Shown: positions 8,500 through 17,737 of the stretch, one piece after another
Layout of the letters: the number at the start of each line of letters is the position of its first letter
Position numbering within the stretch: the stretch's first letter is position 1
Assembly (NCBI GenBank): GCA_022651385.1
Contig: JALCQR010000013.1
Span: forward strand, 1-58,061
DNA from: Clostridia bacterium
GTDB lineage: Bacteria > Bacillota > Clostridia > Lachnospirales > Anaerotignaceae
DNA length: 58,061 bases
Direction: 5' to 3'
Notes under the pieces: generated by a model
Seen by the model: only the letters and a program-made list of their open reading frames with translations
Databases searched by the model: none
Told to the model about the DNA's origin: nothing
Position numbers and translations under genes: made by a program

Positions 8500-8640
8500 G
8501 TTAAGATTATACATCTTATTTTTGTTTGCTGCCCGACAAAGTACCTACAACAATCCCGGGCAAGTAGAAAAGGAAAATTAGAATGAATGATTTTTGGGAA
8601 TGAAGGTGTAATCCTTCATTTGCGCTTTAGTATATCACGT
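8500..8640 (-). promoter_or_regulatory. Structured leader or small RNA, possible new regulatory RNA
   Basis: This is the main part of the 339-base gap 8410-8748. On the minus strand a TATACT box (8629-8634) is followed by a hairpin AATGAAGG/CCTTCATT (8599-8620), a second stem in which GCCCG pairs with CGGGC around a 21-base loop (8531-8562), and then the 20-bp terminator. The whole could be a leader of about 210 bases for the radical SAM gene or a free small RNA of about 170 bases. It matches no riboswitch class that I recognise. The -35 region (TTGTAT) is weak. Confidence 0.4.
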
Positions 8641-8667
8641 ACTATTGCAACATACAATAGCAAAATT

Positions 8668-8726
8668 GTATGCAGAACAAAATAAAAAGTGTATGCAAAA
8701 CAATTTTTGTTTTGTGTGCAGAAGAA
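8668..8726. repeat. Three direct repeats at 23-bp spacing, possible MocR operator
   Basis: GTATGCAGAACAA at 8668, GTATGCAAAACAA at 8691 and GTGTGCAGAAGAA at 8714 begin exactly 23 bases apart, about two helical turns. MocR-type regulators such as GabR bind direct repeats on one DNA face. The array lies between the MocR gene stop and the promoter of the radical SAM leader. Confidence 0.55.
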
Positions 8727-8748
8727 AATATGTATAAATTTGTCTTAT

Positions 8749-10134
8749 TTAGTATTTATCAAGAATATTTTTAATTATTTTAAGTCCTTTTTCAAGTTCG
8801 TCGTCGTCTTTTGGTGCTGATATTGCAAGACGTACGGCGTTTATCGGTTTTGCGTTTCCGATTGCAAAACGTGTTGATGAATATACCTGAACACCTTCCA
8901 AAAGAGCTTTTCTTTCAAAAAAATCTGGGTCCAGATTGTTCGGAAGTATCAGCCAGCGGAAAAGGCTTTCCGATGTTCCAATACATTGATAGCCGCGCAT
9001 TATGCGGTTTGTTATTTGATTGCGTTTTATTGTAAAAAGTCTGTGGCGCTCAATAATTGCATCTGCCGCTCCAGATACTATTAGCCTTGAAGCTATTTCA
9101 AGCATAAGAGGTGAGACTGAAATATTAAGCGTGTAAAGACTGTTTGCTATATCATTTTTAAATTTTTTAGGCACGGCCATGTATGCAAATCTCAGTCCTG
9201 AAGCAATTATTTTTGAAAAGCTTGCAATTACAACAGTATTTTCAGGTGCGAGAGACGCAATTGAAGAGAGTGGGGGGCGGCTCATAAGGGATAGTATAGA
9301 GTCCTCGATAATTGTAAGCCCGTATTTTTTTGAATACTCGGCAATCATTTTTCGGCATTTGGATGACATTGTATGAGTAGTTGGATTTTGATGGTCGGGT
9401 ATGACATAAAGTCCGCTTATATTTTCGGTTTTACAAGCATTTATTATACCGTCACGGCTCATCTCACCGTTTTTTTGAGTAATAGGAATGAGCTGAATGC
9501 CGAAAAGCTTTGCGGCTGCACGCAAACCATGAAAAACAAGGGGATCTGCGCCTATTTTATCACCGCTTTTAAAAATTCCGGAAAGTATGGCACATATTGC
9601 GTTTTGAGAGCCGTTTGAAAATAATACATTTTCTGGATTCGGCTCAAAACCTGTTTTACCAATAAATGCTGCTCCGGCGTGTCTGTGCCAAAGCTCGCCG
9701 TATTCGTTGCCGTAATGAAGATATCTTCCAAAGTCATTTTCAGTTGTCATTGTATGAAGAAGCTTAACTATTTCACCGTCTGTTTCGGGTTTGGGGTACA
9801 CAGTGCCCAATTCAATTATCTTTTCGTCTTCGTAATGCGGAAGTATGTGAGGCCCTGAGATGGATGTGTAGCTTACATATGTACCGCTTCCTACAGAACC
9901 GCTTATCAAACCCTTGGACTCGCATATTTTAAATGCTCTTGAAACAGTGCTTAGGTTTATATCAAGGAAATCTGCAAGTTCACGCTGCGGCGGAAGCTTA
10001 GTTCCTGGGAGAAGTTTTTTGTTTTTGATGTCTTCTTCAAGCATATTGGCAAGTGCAGTGTACAGAGGTTTGGCGTCTTTGTTAAATTTTGGCCTCCATG
10101 ACATTGGATAATCTTCAAATGAGTTTATGGGCAT
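8749..10134 (-). CDS. MocR-type transcription regulator (GntR wHTH + aminotransferase domain)
   Basis: A 461-residue regulator with an N-terminal GntR-like winged helix (about residues 20-90; PPQRELADFLDINLSTVSRAF is the recognition region) and a fold-type I aminotransferase domain (about 115-455). PLP would bind the lysine in IASFSKIIASG near residue 310. Members sense amino-acid or vitamin metabolites, for example GabR and PdxR. The ATG at 10134 lies nine bases after AAAGGAGA. dnaE is divergent and probably unrelated. The likely target is the adjacent minus-strand radical SAM unit, because direct repeats lie at its promoter. Confidence 0.9.
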   Translation of the reverse strand: MPINSFEDYPMSWRPKFNKDAKPLYTALANMLEEDIKNKKLLPGTKLPPQRELADFLDINLSTVSRAFKICESKGLISGSVGSGTYVSYTSISGPHILPHYEDEKIIELGTVYPKPETDGEIVKLLHTMTTENDFGRYLHYGNEYGELWHRHAGAAFIGKTGFEPNPENVLFSNGSQNAICAILSGIFKSGDKIGADPLVFHGLRAAAKLFGIQLIPITQKNGEMSRDGIINACKTENISGLYVIPDHQNPTTHTMSSKCRKMIAEYSKKYGLTIIEDSILSLMSRPPLSSIASLAPENTVVIASFSKIIASGLRFAYMAVPKKFKNDIANSLYTLNISVSPLMLEIASRLIVSGAADAIIERHRLFTIKRNQITNRIMRGYQCIGTSESLFRWLILPNNLDPDFFERKALLEGVQVYSSTRFAIGNAKPINAVRLAISAPKDDDELEKGLKIIKNILDKY

Positions 10135-10404
10135 GTGTTTTCTCCTTTCATGATTTTGTCTGATTTGTTTAAAAATGCTTTATTTATAATTTAGCATTCA
10201 TAAGAAAGGAAGTCAAATTGATATAATAAATAAACTATAGTATGAAGGCTCACAAGTTTAAAAATGCCTTTATTTTAGTCTTATTAAAATCTTTCGGCAT
10301 CTCAAGGTTAAGTTTATAAGTCTTTAAATACAGACGTCTATACGCCGATACGTTTTTGTGCTAAAATAAAAATACTAAATACTTACAGTTGGAGGTCTGG
10401 TTAA

Positions 10405-13400
10405 ATGGAAAACATAAAATTTACGCATCTGCATGTCCACACAGGCTACAGTCTTCTTGACGGCTCAGCAAAGATTGATGAGCTTGTGGAGCGTACAAAA
10501 GAGCTTGGTATGGACAGTATCGCCATTACAGACCACGGCAGTATGTTTGGTGTAATTGAGTTTTACAAAGCCGCTAAAGCAGCAGGAATTAAGCCTATTA
10601 TAGGCTGTGAGGTATATGTAGCGCCCCAGTCGAGATTTTCAAAGGAAAGCGTAAACGGAGTTAATTACTATCATCTGGTGCTTTTAGCAGAAAATAATGA
10701 AGGATATAAAAACTTAATGAAGCTTGTATCATTGGGCTATTTAGAGGGTTTTTATTATAAGCCTCGTGTTGATATAGAGCTTTTAAAGAAATATCATAAG
10801 GGTATAATTGCTTCAAGTGCATGTCTTGCCGGACCTATTGCAAGAACAGTGCTTACAGTATCATATGAAAAAGCTAAAGAAATGGCATTGATGTATGACG
10901 ATATTTTCGGACGCGGAAACTTTTTCCTTGAGCTTCAGGACCATGGTATTCACGACCAAGAGGTGGTAAACGAAGCGCTTATAAGGATGAACAAAGAAAC
11001 TGGAATTCCGCTTATTTGTACAAATGACAGTCATTATATATATGCCGAAGATGCTCAGGCGCATGATATATTGCTATGTATACAGACAAAGAAAACTGTC
11101 GACGACGAGGACAGAATGCGCTATGAGGGCGGACAGTTTTACCTGAAAAGCCCAGAGGAAATGTATGAGCTTTTTCCGTATGCTAAAGAAGCTTTGGGAA
11201 ACACATATAAAATTGCCCAAAGATGCAATGTTGAAATTAAATTTCATGACCTTAAGCTTCCGAAATTTGATGTGCCGGACGGTAAAACCGCAAAACAATA
11301 TCTCAGAGAGCTTTGCTATAGGGGTTTTGAAAAGCGTTTTCCAGACGACGACGGCAAAATACGTGAAAGGCTTGAATATGAGCTTGAAACCATCGAAAAA
11401 ATGGGCTATGTGGAATATTTCCTGATTGTATGGGACTTTATTAATTTTGCAAAATCGCATGACATTATGGTAGGACCGGGCAGAGGCTCGGCAGCAGGTT
11501 CAATTGTAGCTTACTGCCTTTATATAACAAATATAAACCCTATAAAATATAATCTTATTTTTGAGCGTTTTCTAAATCCTGAACGTGTAAGCATGCCTGA
11601 TATCGATGTGGATTTCTGCTATGCGAGACGGCAGGAGGTAATAGATTACGTTATTAGAAAATACGGCGCCGACCATGTGACGCAGATAATAACTTTTGGT
11701 ACTCTTGCCGCGAGAGCTGTTATAAAAGACGTTGGGCGTGCAATGAATATGCCTTATGACAGCGTAGACAAAATATCCAAGATGATTCCTTCGGAACTTA
11801 ACATAACAATTGACAAAGCACTGGAGAAAAATCCGGAGCTTAAAGATGCCTATGACAATGACGAGACAGTAAAAAAACTTATAGATATGAGCAGACGTCT
11901 TGAAGGGCTTCCGAGACACGCCTCAACACATGCGGCCGGTGTTGTAATATATCGTGAGCCGGCAATGGAATATGTACCTCTTTACTCAAATGCCGGAGTT
12001 ATATCAACGCAGTATACAATGACCACAATTGAGGAACTTGGGCTTCTTAAAATGGACTTTCTCGGCCTTAGAACGCTTACCGTTATTCAAAACGCAGTTA
12101 AAGAAGTTGAAAGAATACATGGTGTAAAGATAGATATTGACAATATAGGAGACGACGACCAAAAAGTATACGGTCTTATTTCACAGGGTAAGACGGAAGG
12201 TGTTTTCCAGCTTGAAAGCGCTGGAATGAAGGCTTTTATGAAAGACCTTAAACCAAACAGGCTTGAGGACCTTATAGCTGGTATTTCTCTTTATCGTCCG
12301 GGGCCTATGGAGTTTATACCCAAATATGTAAGGGGAAAAAATGACGCCTCAAGTATTCAATATACACATGAGTCGCTTAAACCGATACTTGAAAATACTT
12401 ACGGATGTATAGTGTATCAGGAGCAGGTAATGCAGATAGTGCGTGACCTTGCGGGATACAGTCTTGGAAGAAGCGACCTTGTACGCCGTGCCATGAGCAA
12501 GAAAAAGACAAAAGTAATGGCTGAGGAACGCAAAAACTTTGTTTACGGAATTGAGGGCGAAATCCCGGGCTGTGTAAAAAACGGTATACCGGCAGATGTG
12601 GCTGAAAAAATATTTGATGACATGACGGATTTTGCAAAGTATGCCTTTAATAAAAGCCATGCCGCATGCTACGCTGTTGTGGGGTACCAGACAGCATGGC
12701 TTAAGACATATTATCCCGTTGAGTTTATGGCGGCGCTTTTGACATCGGTTATGGACAACCCGTCTAAAACAGCCGAATATATTGAAGAATGTAAAAAAAT
12801 GGGTATAAAAATACTTCTTCCCGATATAAACGAAAGCTACAGCGGGTTTTCTGTTTCCGACGGCTCAATTCGATTTGCTCTTACCGCTATAAAAAGCGTA
12901 GGAGAAGCAATTATAAACGGAATAATTAATGAGCGAGAGAAAAACGGAAAATTTATTTCGCTAACCGATTTTATAACCAGAACGGAAAACTGTGATATAA
13001 ATAAACGGGCAATAGAAAGTTTTATAAAAGCAGGTGCTTTTGACAGCTTTGGAGGGACAAGAGCACAGTATATGATGAATTATCAAAATGTGTTAAACAG
13101 CATTGAGTATACACGAAAAAACAGTATAGAAGGACAGCTTAATCTTTTTGACCTTTCTGGAGAGGAAAAGAAGAACACAGATGACTTTGCTCCTGTTGAG
13201 GAATTTGATAAAAAAGATTTGCTGCGGATGGAAAAAGATATGCTTGGTGTTTATATAACTGGTCATCCTCTTGCCGAATATGAGGAAGACATTAAAAACA
13301 AGACAAGCTGTTCAAGCATGGATTTTTTAATGCCGGAGGAAGGCGAGGTACAAAAATTATCCGACGGTGACAAAGTTGTTTTCGGCGGCATGATAACCGG

Positions 13401-13875
13401 TAAGAAAATAAAGTATACCAAAAACAATAAAGTAATGGCGTTTCTTTCGGTTGAGGATGAATACGGCAGTGTGGAAACGGTTGTATTTCCAAATGTATAT
13501 TCCGAATGTCAAGATAAAATGATTAAAGATATACCTATACTTATACACGGCAGAGTGGACATGCCGGATGAAGGAAACGGAAAAATAATTGCAGAAAACA
13601 TTACATTTCTTAATGAAAAGTTATCAATGAAAGTAAGCGGTAAAAAGATAGCAGATAAGCTGTATTTAAAAGTAAAGGATAAGAAAGAACTTAATAAAGC
13701 AGTTGTATTACTAAGGGAATTTTCGGGAAATATACCGGTTAATATAAGATATGAAAAAACAGGAAAGCTTTTGGGTGTACCGCAGGATTGCTTTGCATCG
13801 GATGATGAAATGCTTTTTGACGGGCTTAAAATATTGCTTGGGGATGAAAATGTATTTATAAAATATAAAGAGTAA
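10405..13875 (+). CDS. dnaE: DNA polymerase III alpha subunit DnaE
   Basis: A 1156-residue C-family polymerase. The PHP domain begins at residue 6 (FTHLHVHTGYSLLDG). The palm carries PDIDVDF with the metal-binding aspartates at 399 and 401 and the third at about 551 (KMDFLGL). Helix-hairpin-helix and OB-fold regions follow (around 830 and 990-1075). Firmicutes usually carry PolC as main replicase and DnaE for primer extension and lagging-strand or repair synthesis; PolC is not in this window. It starts behind GGAGG, and pyk follows after 64 bases, probably in the same transcript. Confidence 0.97.
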   Translation: MENIKFTHLHVHTGYSLLDGSAKIDELVERTKELGMDSIAITDHGSMFGVIEFYKAAKAAGIKPIIGCEVYVAPQSRFSKESVNGVNYYHLVLLAENNEGYKNLMKLVSLGYLEGFYYKPRVDIELLKKYHKGIIASSACLAGPIARTVLTVSYEKAKEMALMYDDIFGRGNFFLELQDHGIHDQEVVNEALIRMNKETGIPLICTNDSHYIYAEDAQAHDILLCIQTKKTVDDEDRMRYEGGQFYLKSPEEMYELFPYAKEALGNTYKIAQRCNVEIKFHDLKLPKFDVPDGKTAKQYLRELCYRGFEKRFPDDDGKIRERLEYELETIEKMGYVEYFLIVWDFINFAKSHDIMVGPGRGSAAGSIVAYCLYITNINPIKYNLIFERFLNPERVSMPDIDVDFCYARRQEVIDYVIRKYGADHVTQIITFGTLAARAVIKDVGRAMNMPYDSVDKISKMIPSELNITIDKALEKNPELKDAYDNDETVKKLIDMSRRLEGLPRHASTHAAGVVIYREPAMEYVPLYSNAGVISTQYTMTTIEELGLLKMDFLGLRTLTVIQNAVKEVERIHGVKIDIDNIGDDDQKVYGLISQGKTEGVFQLESAGMKAFMKDLKPNRLEDLIAGISLYRPGPMEFIPKYVRGKNDASSIQYTHESLKPILENTYGCIVYQEQVMQIVRDLAGYSLGRSDLVRRAMSKKKTKVMAEERKNFVYGIEGEIPGCVKNGIPADVAEKIFDDMTDFAKYAFNKSHAACYAVVGYQTAWLKTYYPVEFMAALLTSVMDNPSKTAEYIEECKKMGIKILLPDINESYSGFSVSDGSIRFALTAIKSVGEAIINGIINEREKNGKFISLTDFITRTENCDINKRAIESFIKAGAFDSFGGTRAQYMMNYQNVLNSIEYTRKNSIEGQLNLFDLSGEEKKNTDDFAPVEEFDKKDLLRMEKDMLGVYITGHPLAEYEEDIKNKTSCSSMDFLMPEEGEVQKLSDGDKVVFGGMITGKKIKYTKNNKVMAFLSVEDEYGSVETVVFPNVYSECQDKMIKDIPILIHGRVDMPDEGNGKIIAENITFLNEKLSMKVSGKKIADKLYLKVKDKKELNKAVVLLREFSGNIPVNIRYEKTGKLLGVPQDCFASDDEMLFDGLKILLGDENVFIKYKE

Positions 13876-13939
13876 ACTGTGATTTGAAACTTTCGGATAA
13901 AGAATTCAGCAAATTAAAGTTTTAAGGAGGGTACAATAT

Positions 13940-15697
13940 TTGAAAAGAACAAAAATAGTCTGCACTCTCGGGCCGGCAACCAATACGGCCGAGAAAATCA
14001 GGAAACTTATACTTGCCGGTATGGATGCCGCAAGACTTAATTTTTCGCACGGAACATATGAAACACATTCTGTAATAATAGAAAATTTAAAAAAGGTCAG
14101 AGAAGAGCTGGGAAAACCGATACCTCTTATACTCGATACCAAGGGCCCTGAGATAAGGATAAAGAAATTTAAAGATGATAAAAAAATAAATCTCGATACA
14201 GGAAGTCATTTTATACTTACAACAGATGAAATTGACGGTGACGAAAACCGTGTTTCGGTAACATACAAAAATCTGCCTAACGAACTTGAAAAAAACAGCC
14301 GGATACTTATTGACGACGGGCTTGTGGAACTGAAGGTTTTAAGTATATCAGGCAATGAAATTGAGTGTGTAGTTGTAAACGGCGGAGCATTAAGCTCAAA
14401 CAAGGGTGTAAATATTCCCAATATACATGTGGACCTGCCTATACTTACCGAAAGGGATATCGAGGACCTTAAATTCGGTATAAAAAATGGTTTTGATTAT
14501 GTTGCTGCTTCATTTGTAAGAAATGCCTCAGATGTTTTAAAAATACGTTCTGCACTTGAGGAAAACGGCGGAAGTGGTATTTCAATTATTTCTAAAATAG
14601 AATCACGCGAAGGCGTTAAAAATATTGATGAAATACTTGCGGTATCTGACGGAATAATGGTGGCAAGAGGCGACCTTGGTGTTGAAATTCCTATAGAAGA
14701 AGTGCCGGTATTGCAAAAAGAGCTTATAAAAAAGGCAAACAATCTTTGCAAGCCTTCCATTACCGCAACGCAAATGCTGGAATCAATGATTACACATCCT
14801 CGTCCTACAAGAGCGGAAGCAAATGATGTGGCAAACGCTATTTTTGATGGAAGCGACGCAATAATGCTTTCAGGTGAAACGGCTTCCGGAAGCTATCCTG
14901 TTGAGACTGTAGAAATTATGTCTAAAATAGCAATAACGACGGAAAATGCAATAAATTATGAAAAACGCCTTGCAACACAGCTTGCTTTTACAAACAGAAA
15001 TATGACAAATGCAATCAGCTATGCTGCATGCACAACTGCTGCCGACCTTAATGCAAGCTGTATAGCAACGGTTACAAAATCCGGTTTTACGGCAAGAATG
15101 ATTGCTAAATATAAGCCTACCTGTCCTATAGCGGCAAGCTCTTTCAGCGAGCGTGTATGGCGTCAGCTTAATTTAATTTGGGGATGTTCACCGGTATTGG
15201 CCGACAAAATAGCCGATGATACTGAAGTTTTCTCGCTTGCAGTTGAAACGGCTAAAAGAAGCGGTCTTGCCCAAAACGGCGATACTATAGTTATCGCCAT
15301 AGGAGTACCGGTGGGAGTATCTGGTTCAACAAACACTATGAGAGTGGAGACGGTCGGGGATGTGATATTTAAAGGCAAAGGCATAGGAAAAAAACGTGTA
15401 TCGGGAAAAGCCACTGTTGTAAATATATATGAGGAAGCTGTAAAAAGTTTCAGAACCGGAGATATACTTGTTACATCAAAAGCCGATAAAAGTTTGCTTC
15501 CGTTTATCAAAAAGGCATCTGCGCTCGTTGTGGGGCCTGTTGAAAATACCGAAAACAGTTATGCCGAAATAGTAGGTTCGGCTCTTGATATTCCGGTTAT
15601 AGTAAGCTCCATAAATGTTACAGACGTAATTAAAAATGATGTTGCTATAACTGTTGATGCCAAAAAAGGGTTTGTGTATTTCGGTGTTCATGAATAA
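13940..15697 (+). CDS. pyk: Pyruvate kinase with C-terminal PEP-utilising-type domain
   Basis: A 585-residue glycolytic enzyme (PEP + ADP to pyruvate + ATP). The TTG start at 13940 is chosen because AAGGAGG lies nine bases upstream and the protein begins KRTKIVCTLGPA as in the family. Active-site regions are visible: LNFSHG, DTKGPEIR, SKIES, ARGDLGVEIP and ATQMLESM. The last 110 residues form the extra domain of Bacillus-type pyruvate kinases, but its usual TSHAA motif reads NSYAE here, so the histidine is replaced by tyrosine. A long hairpin follows. Confidence 0.97.
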   Translation: MKRTKIVCTLGPATNTAEKIRKLILAGMDAARLNFSHGTYETHSVIIENLKKVREELGKPIPLILDTKGPEIRIKKFKDDKKINLDTGSHFILTTDEIDGDENRVSVTYKNLPNELEKNSRILIDDGLVELKVLSISGNEIECVVVNGGALSSNKGVNIPNIHVDLPILTERDIEDLKFGIKNGFDYVAASFVRNASDVLKIRSALEENGGSGISIISKIESREGVKNIDEILAVSDGIMVARGDLGVEIPIEEVPVLQKELIKKANNLCKPSITATQMLESMITHPRPTRAEANDVANAIFDGSDAIMLSGETASGSYPVETVEIMSKIAITTENAINYEKRLATQLAFTNRNMTNAISYAACTTAADLNASCIATVTKSGFTARMIAKYKPTCPIAASSFSERVWRQLNLIWGCSPVLADKIADDTEVFSLAVETAKRSGLAQNGDTIVIAIGVPVGVSGSTNTMRVETVGDVIFKGKGIGKKRVSGKATVVNIYEEAVKSFRTGDILVTSKADKSLLPFIKKASALVVGPVENTENSYAEIVGSALDIPVIVSSINVTDVIKNDVAITVDAKKGFVYFGVHE

Positions 15698-15703
15698 ATT
15701 TAT

Positions 15704-15825
15704 AAGACTGTCGATATACTGTAAATAGTTTTTGCATAAAAAATAAGTTTATTTAAGTTTAATGTTTTTTTAAACTTATAATTTATGCAATTTTATTTTT
15801 AATAATTTATCGACGGTCTTGTTTT
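15704..15825 (+). terminator. Long-stem terminator after pyk
   Basis: AAGACTGTCGATA (15704-15716) pairs with TATCGACGGTCTT (15808-15820), followed by GTTTTAT. Inside, TTGCATAA and ATTATGCAA-like arms and a run of A/T pairs extend the stem, so the whole 117-base stretch can fold into one long rod. Confidence 0.7.
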
Positions 15826-15991
15826 ATAATACAGATTTAATTTTACTTAGCTTAGATATAATTATAAATGCTTTATACCGGTTAATGTCACAAGTTGGAA
15901 TGTATTTTTAAAAAAGCGGTTGCATTATATCACATAATGGTATATTATATTACTATAAAAGTCATTATACATGAAAAATGGTGATATAAAC

Positions 15992-16477
15992 ATGATAAAA
16001 AAGAAAAATTTCAACTACACTTTTACAGATTTCGTGACAGAAAAATTTGCCTTATATGATACCGATGAGGTAAACGATATTTTCTCAAGTTTTTTTGATT
16101 CATCTCAAAAACATGTTTGGGGAATAAAGCTTCTTGAAGAATATGAGGAAAATAAAATAAATGAAAAACAGTTTAATATATTGCTTTTTATATCGAGCTT
16201 TTATGATTTTTCTTTTTTCTGCCCTCATGGAAACTCAATACCGGAAGTGATGCTTGCGCAAAAGGCTGTAAAACTTATACGTGCCGCAAAATATGCCGAT
16301 ATTAGAGATAATATTGAAATGAAAAAAATTATAAATAAAAAATGCCGCGAAACGGCAGCACTTTTGAGAAATTGCAAAAATCAACATATACCAAAAAAAA
16401 TTTTTGAAAAAGTTATGAAACGTCATATAATTGCTCTTGAAAAAAGTGCCGATATGCTTAAGGATTCTTTTTTCTGA
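15992..16477 (+). CDS. Protein of unknown function, 161 residues
   Basis: I do not recognise a family. The protein is lysine- and phenylalanine-rich and predicted soluble and mostly helical, with no signal peptide or membrane segment. The ATG at 15992 is preferred over 15971 because GGTGATATAAAC precedes it, whereas the upstream ATG has no ribosome site. Its 3' end overlaps the converging ThrE-type gene by 20 bases. It stands alone on its strand, behind the pyk terminator. Confidence 0.65.
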   Translation: MIKKKNFNYTFTDFVTEKFALYDTDEVNDIFSSFFDSSQKHVWGIKLLEEYEENKINEKQFNILLFISSFYDFSFFCPHGNSIPEVMLAQKAVKLIRAAKYADIRDNIEMKKIINKKCRETAALLRNCKNQHIPKKIFEKVMKRHIIALEKSADMLKDSFF

Positions 16478-16910
16478 ACATATTAAAATATCTGTCCGGC
16501 ACTGAGTATAGTATAAGTATGGCAAGCGCTATAGCTCCTGCAAACTTTATTGCGCGTACCGTATGTAAAAAAGTATAATACATATCGTTTCTGAGCAGAC
16601 CGTCGGCAATATAATACATTTCTGTTCCCGGTACAAGAGGGATAAGAGCCGGAGTAAGATATATGGTGCTTGGTATAAGACGTTTATATGACAGTACACG
16701 CGAAATAAAGGCGACTGAAACAGCGCCTACAAATACACCGATTGTTTCCATCTGAAGAATTTTAAAAAAAGCAATGTATATAAGCCAGCCTACAGCTCCG
16801 GAAACAGAAGTATGTACTATTTCTTTTCTCGGAATGTTAAAAAGGATGGCAAATGCTCCGGCAGAAACTGCCGAAAATATAAAATCCTTTAATATGAAAA
16901 GAGGAGACAT
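16458..16910 (-). CDS. Threonine/serine exporter, small membrane subunit (ThrE_2 type)
   Basis: A 150-residue membrane protein with about five hydrophobic segments and the LIPLVPGTEMYY motif, matching the C-terminal half (DUF3815 type) of ThrE exporters. In many Firmicutes ThrE is split into two genes, as here; the partner starts upstream at 17690 and ends 15 bases before this start. It probably forms a complex that exports threonine and serine. Its end overlaps the converging unknown gene. Confidence 0.85.
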   Translation of the reverse strand: MSPLFILKDFIFSAVSAGAFAILFNIPRKEIVHTSVSGAVGWLIYIAFFKILQMETIGVFVGAVSVAFISRVLSYKRLIPSTIYLTPALIPLVPGTEMYYIADGLLRNDMYYTFLHTVRAIKFAGAIALAILILYSVPDRYFNMFRKKNP

Positions 16911-16925
16911 ATAAAAAAACCTGCC

Positions 16926-17690
16926 TTACATTATTACACTGCGTAAATGAAGTACAATTAATACCCCGAATGTTATTCCTACCGATATAAATACTGCTTC
17001 TGCGGCTTTTGCTGTTCCTGATACAATATCTCCGAAAGCCATATCACGAGCGGCGCTTGTAATGGCAAATCCCGGAACAAGAGGCATAAGGGAGCCGGTT
17101 ATTATTTTTATATAGCTTAGGCCTATTCCAAAATGTAAAAGCAAAAGTGCAAAAAATGTTATTACAATACCGCCTATAATATTTGTAATAAGAGACGATA
17201 TTCTGAATTTTCCCAGAAAAAGCATTGCAATTCCAAGCAGTATGCCGACTATAAATGATGCAAAGCCGTCATATGCGGCACCGCCGAAAAGTATGGTAAA
17301 CGCAAGAGAAATTAAGCCATAGCATAAAAGGCGAATCCACGGATTAAATTCAGTCATTTGTTTTACTTTTTCAAGCCTTTCCATGCTCTGGGAAATATTA
17401 AGCTCATGTCTTTTAAATCTGCGCGCAATATCATTTAACATCATTATTCTTTCAAGGTCAACACGTCTGTCTGTTATTCGGCGGAAACGTGTTGCGGAAG
17501 CGGTGGCATTGGTGTTGTATATTCCGGCAAATACACCTGTAGGTATAACATATGACTGTGCCGCTGAACAATAGTTTGACAAAATCATTTCCATTGTCCA
17601 TTGAATGCGCTGAGTCTCAGCTCCGCTTTCGAGCATCATACATCCCATTTGAAGAGCAAAATCAAGAATTTCATCTTTATCCTCAGACAT
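16926..17690 (-). CDS. Threonine/serine exporter, large subunit (ThrE_1 type)
   Basis: A 254-residue protein: a soluble N-terminal part of about 115 residues (DFALQMGCMMLESGAETQRI and TGVFAGIYN are typical of DUF1212), followed by about five membrane segments and the second LMPLVPGFAITSAARDM motif. Together with the next gene it makes a complete ThrE-type exporter. It is downstream of the two coaX genes on the same strand, with 47 bases between. Confidence 0.88.
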   Translation of the reverse strand: MSEDKDEILDFALQMGCMMLESGAETQRIQWTMEMILSNYCSAAQSYVIPTGVFAGIYNTNATASATRFRRITDRRVDLERIMMLNDIARRFKRHELNISQSMERLEKVKQMTEFNPWIRLLCYGLISLAFTILFGGAAYDGFASFIVGILLGIAMLFLGKFRISSLITNIIGGIVITFFALLLLHFGIGLSYIKIITGSLMPLVPGFAITSAARDMAFGDIVSGTAKAAEAVFISVGITFGVLIVLHLRSVIM

Positions 17691-17737
17691 TTTAAACCTT
17701 CCTTTGCATTAAAAGAAAACACAAAACAAATAAAATA

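Noticed and set aside
8528-8566. tRNA-like arm (GCCCG stem)
   Set aside because: No cloverleaf, no T-arm or acceptor pairing could be found around it.
8497-8586. 29-codon plus-strand frame with a CCPTKY stretch, suggestive of an AgrD-like peptide
   Set aside because: No ribosome site, no AgrB or histidine kinase gene nearby, and it lies in the stem region of the minus-strand leader.
8668-8726. Possible CRISPR array
   Set aside because: Repeats are 13 bases with 10-base spacers, imperfect, and no cas gene is present.
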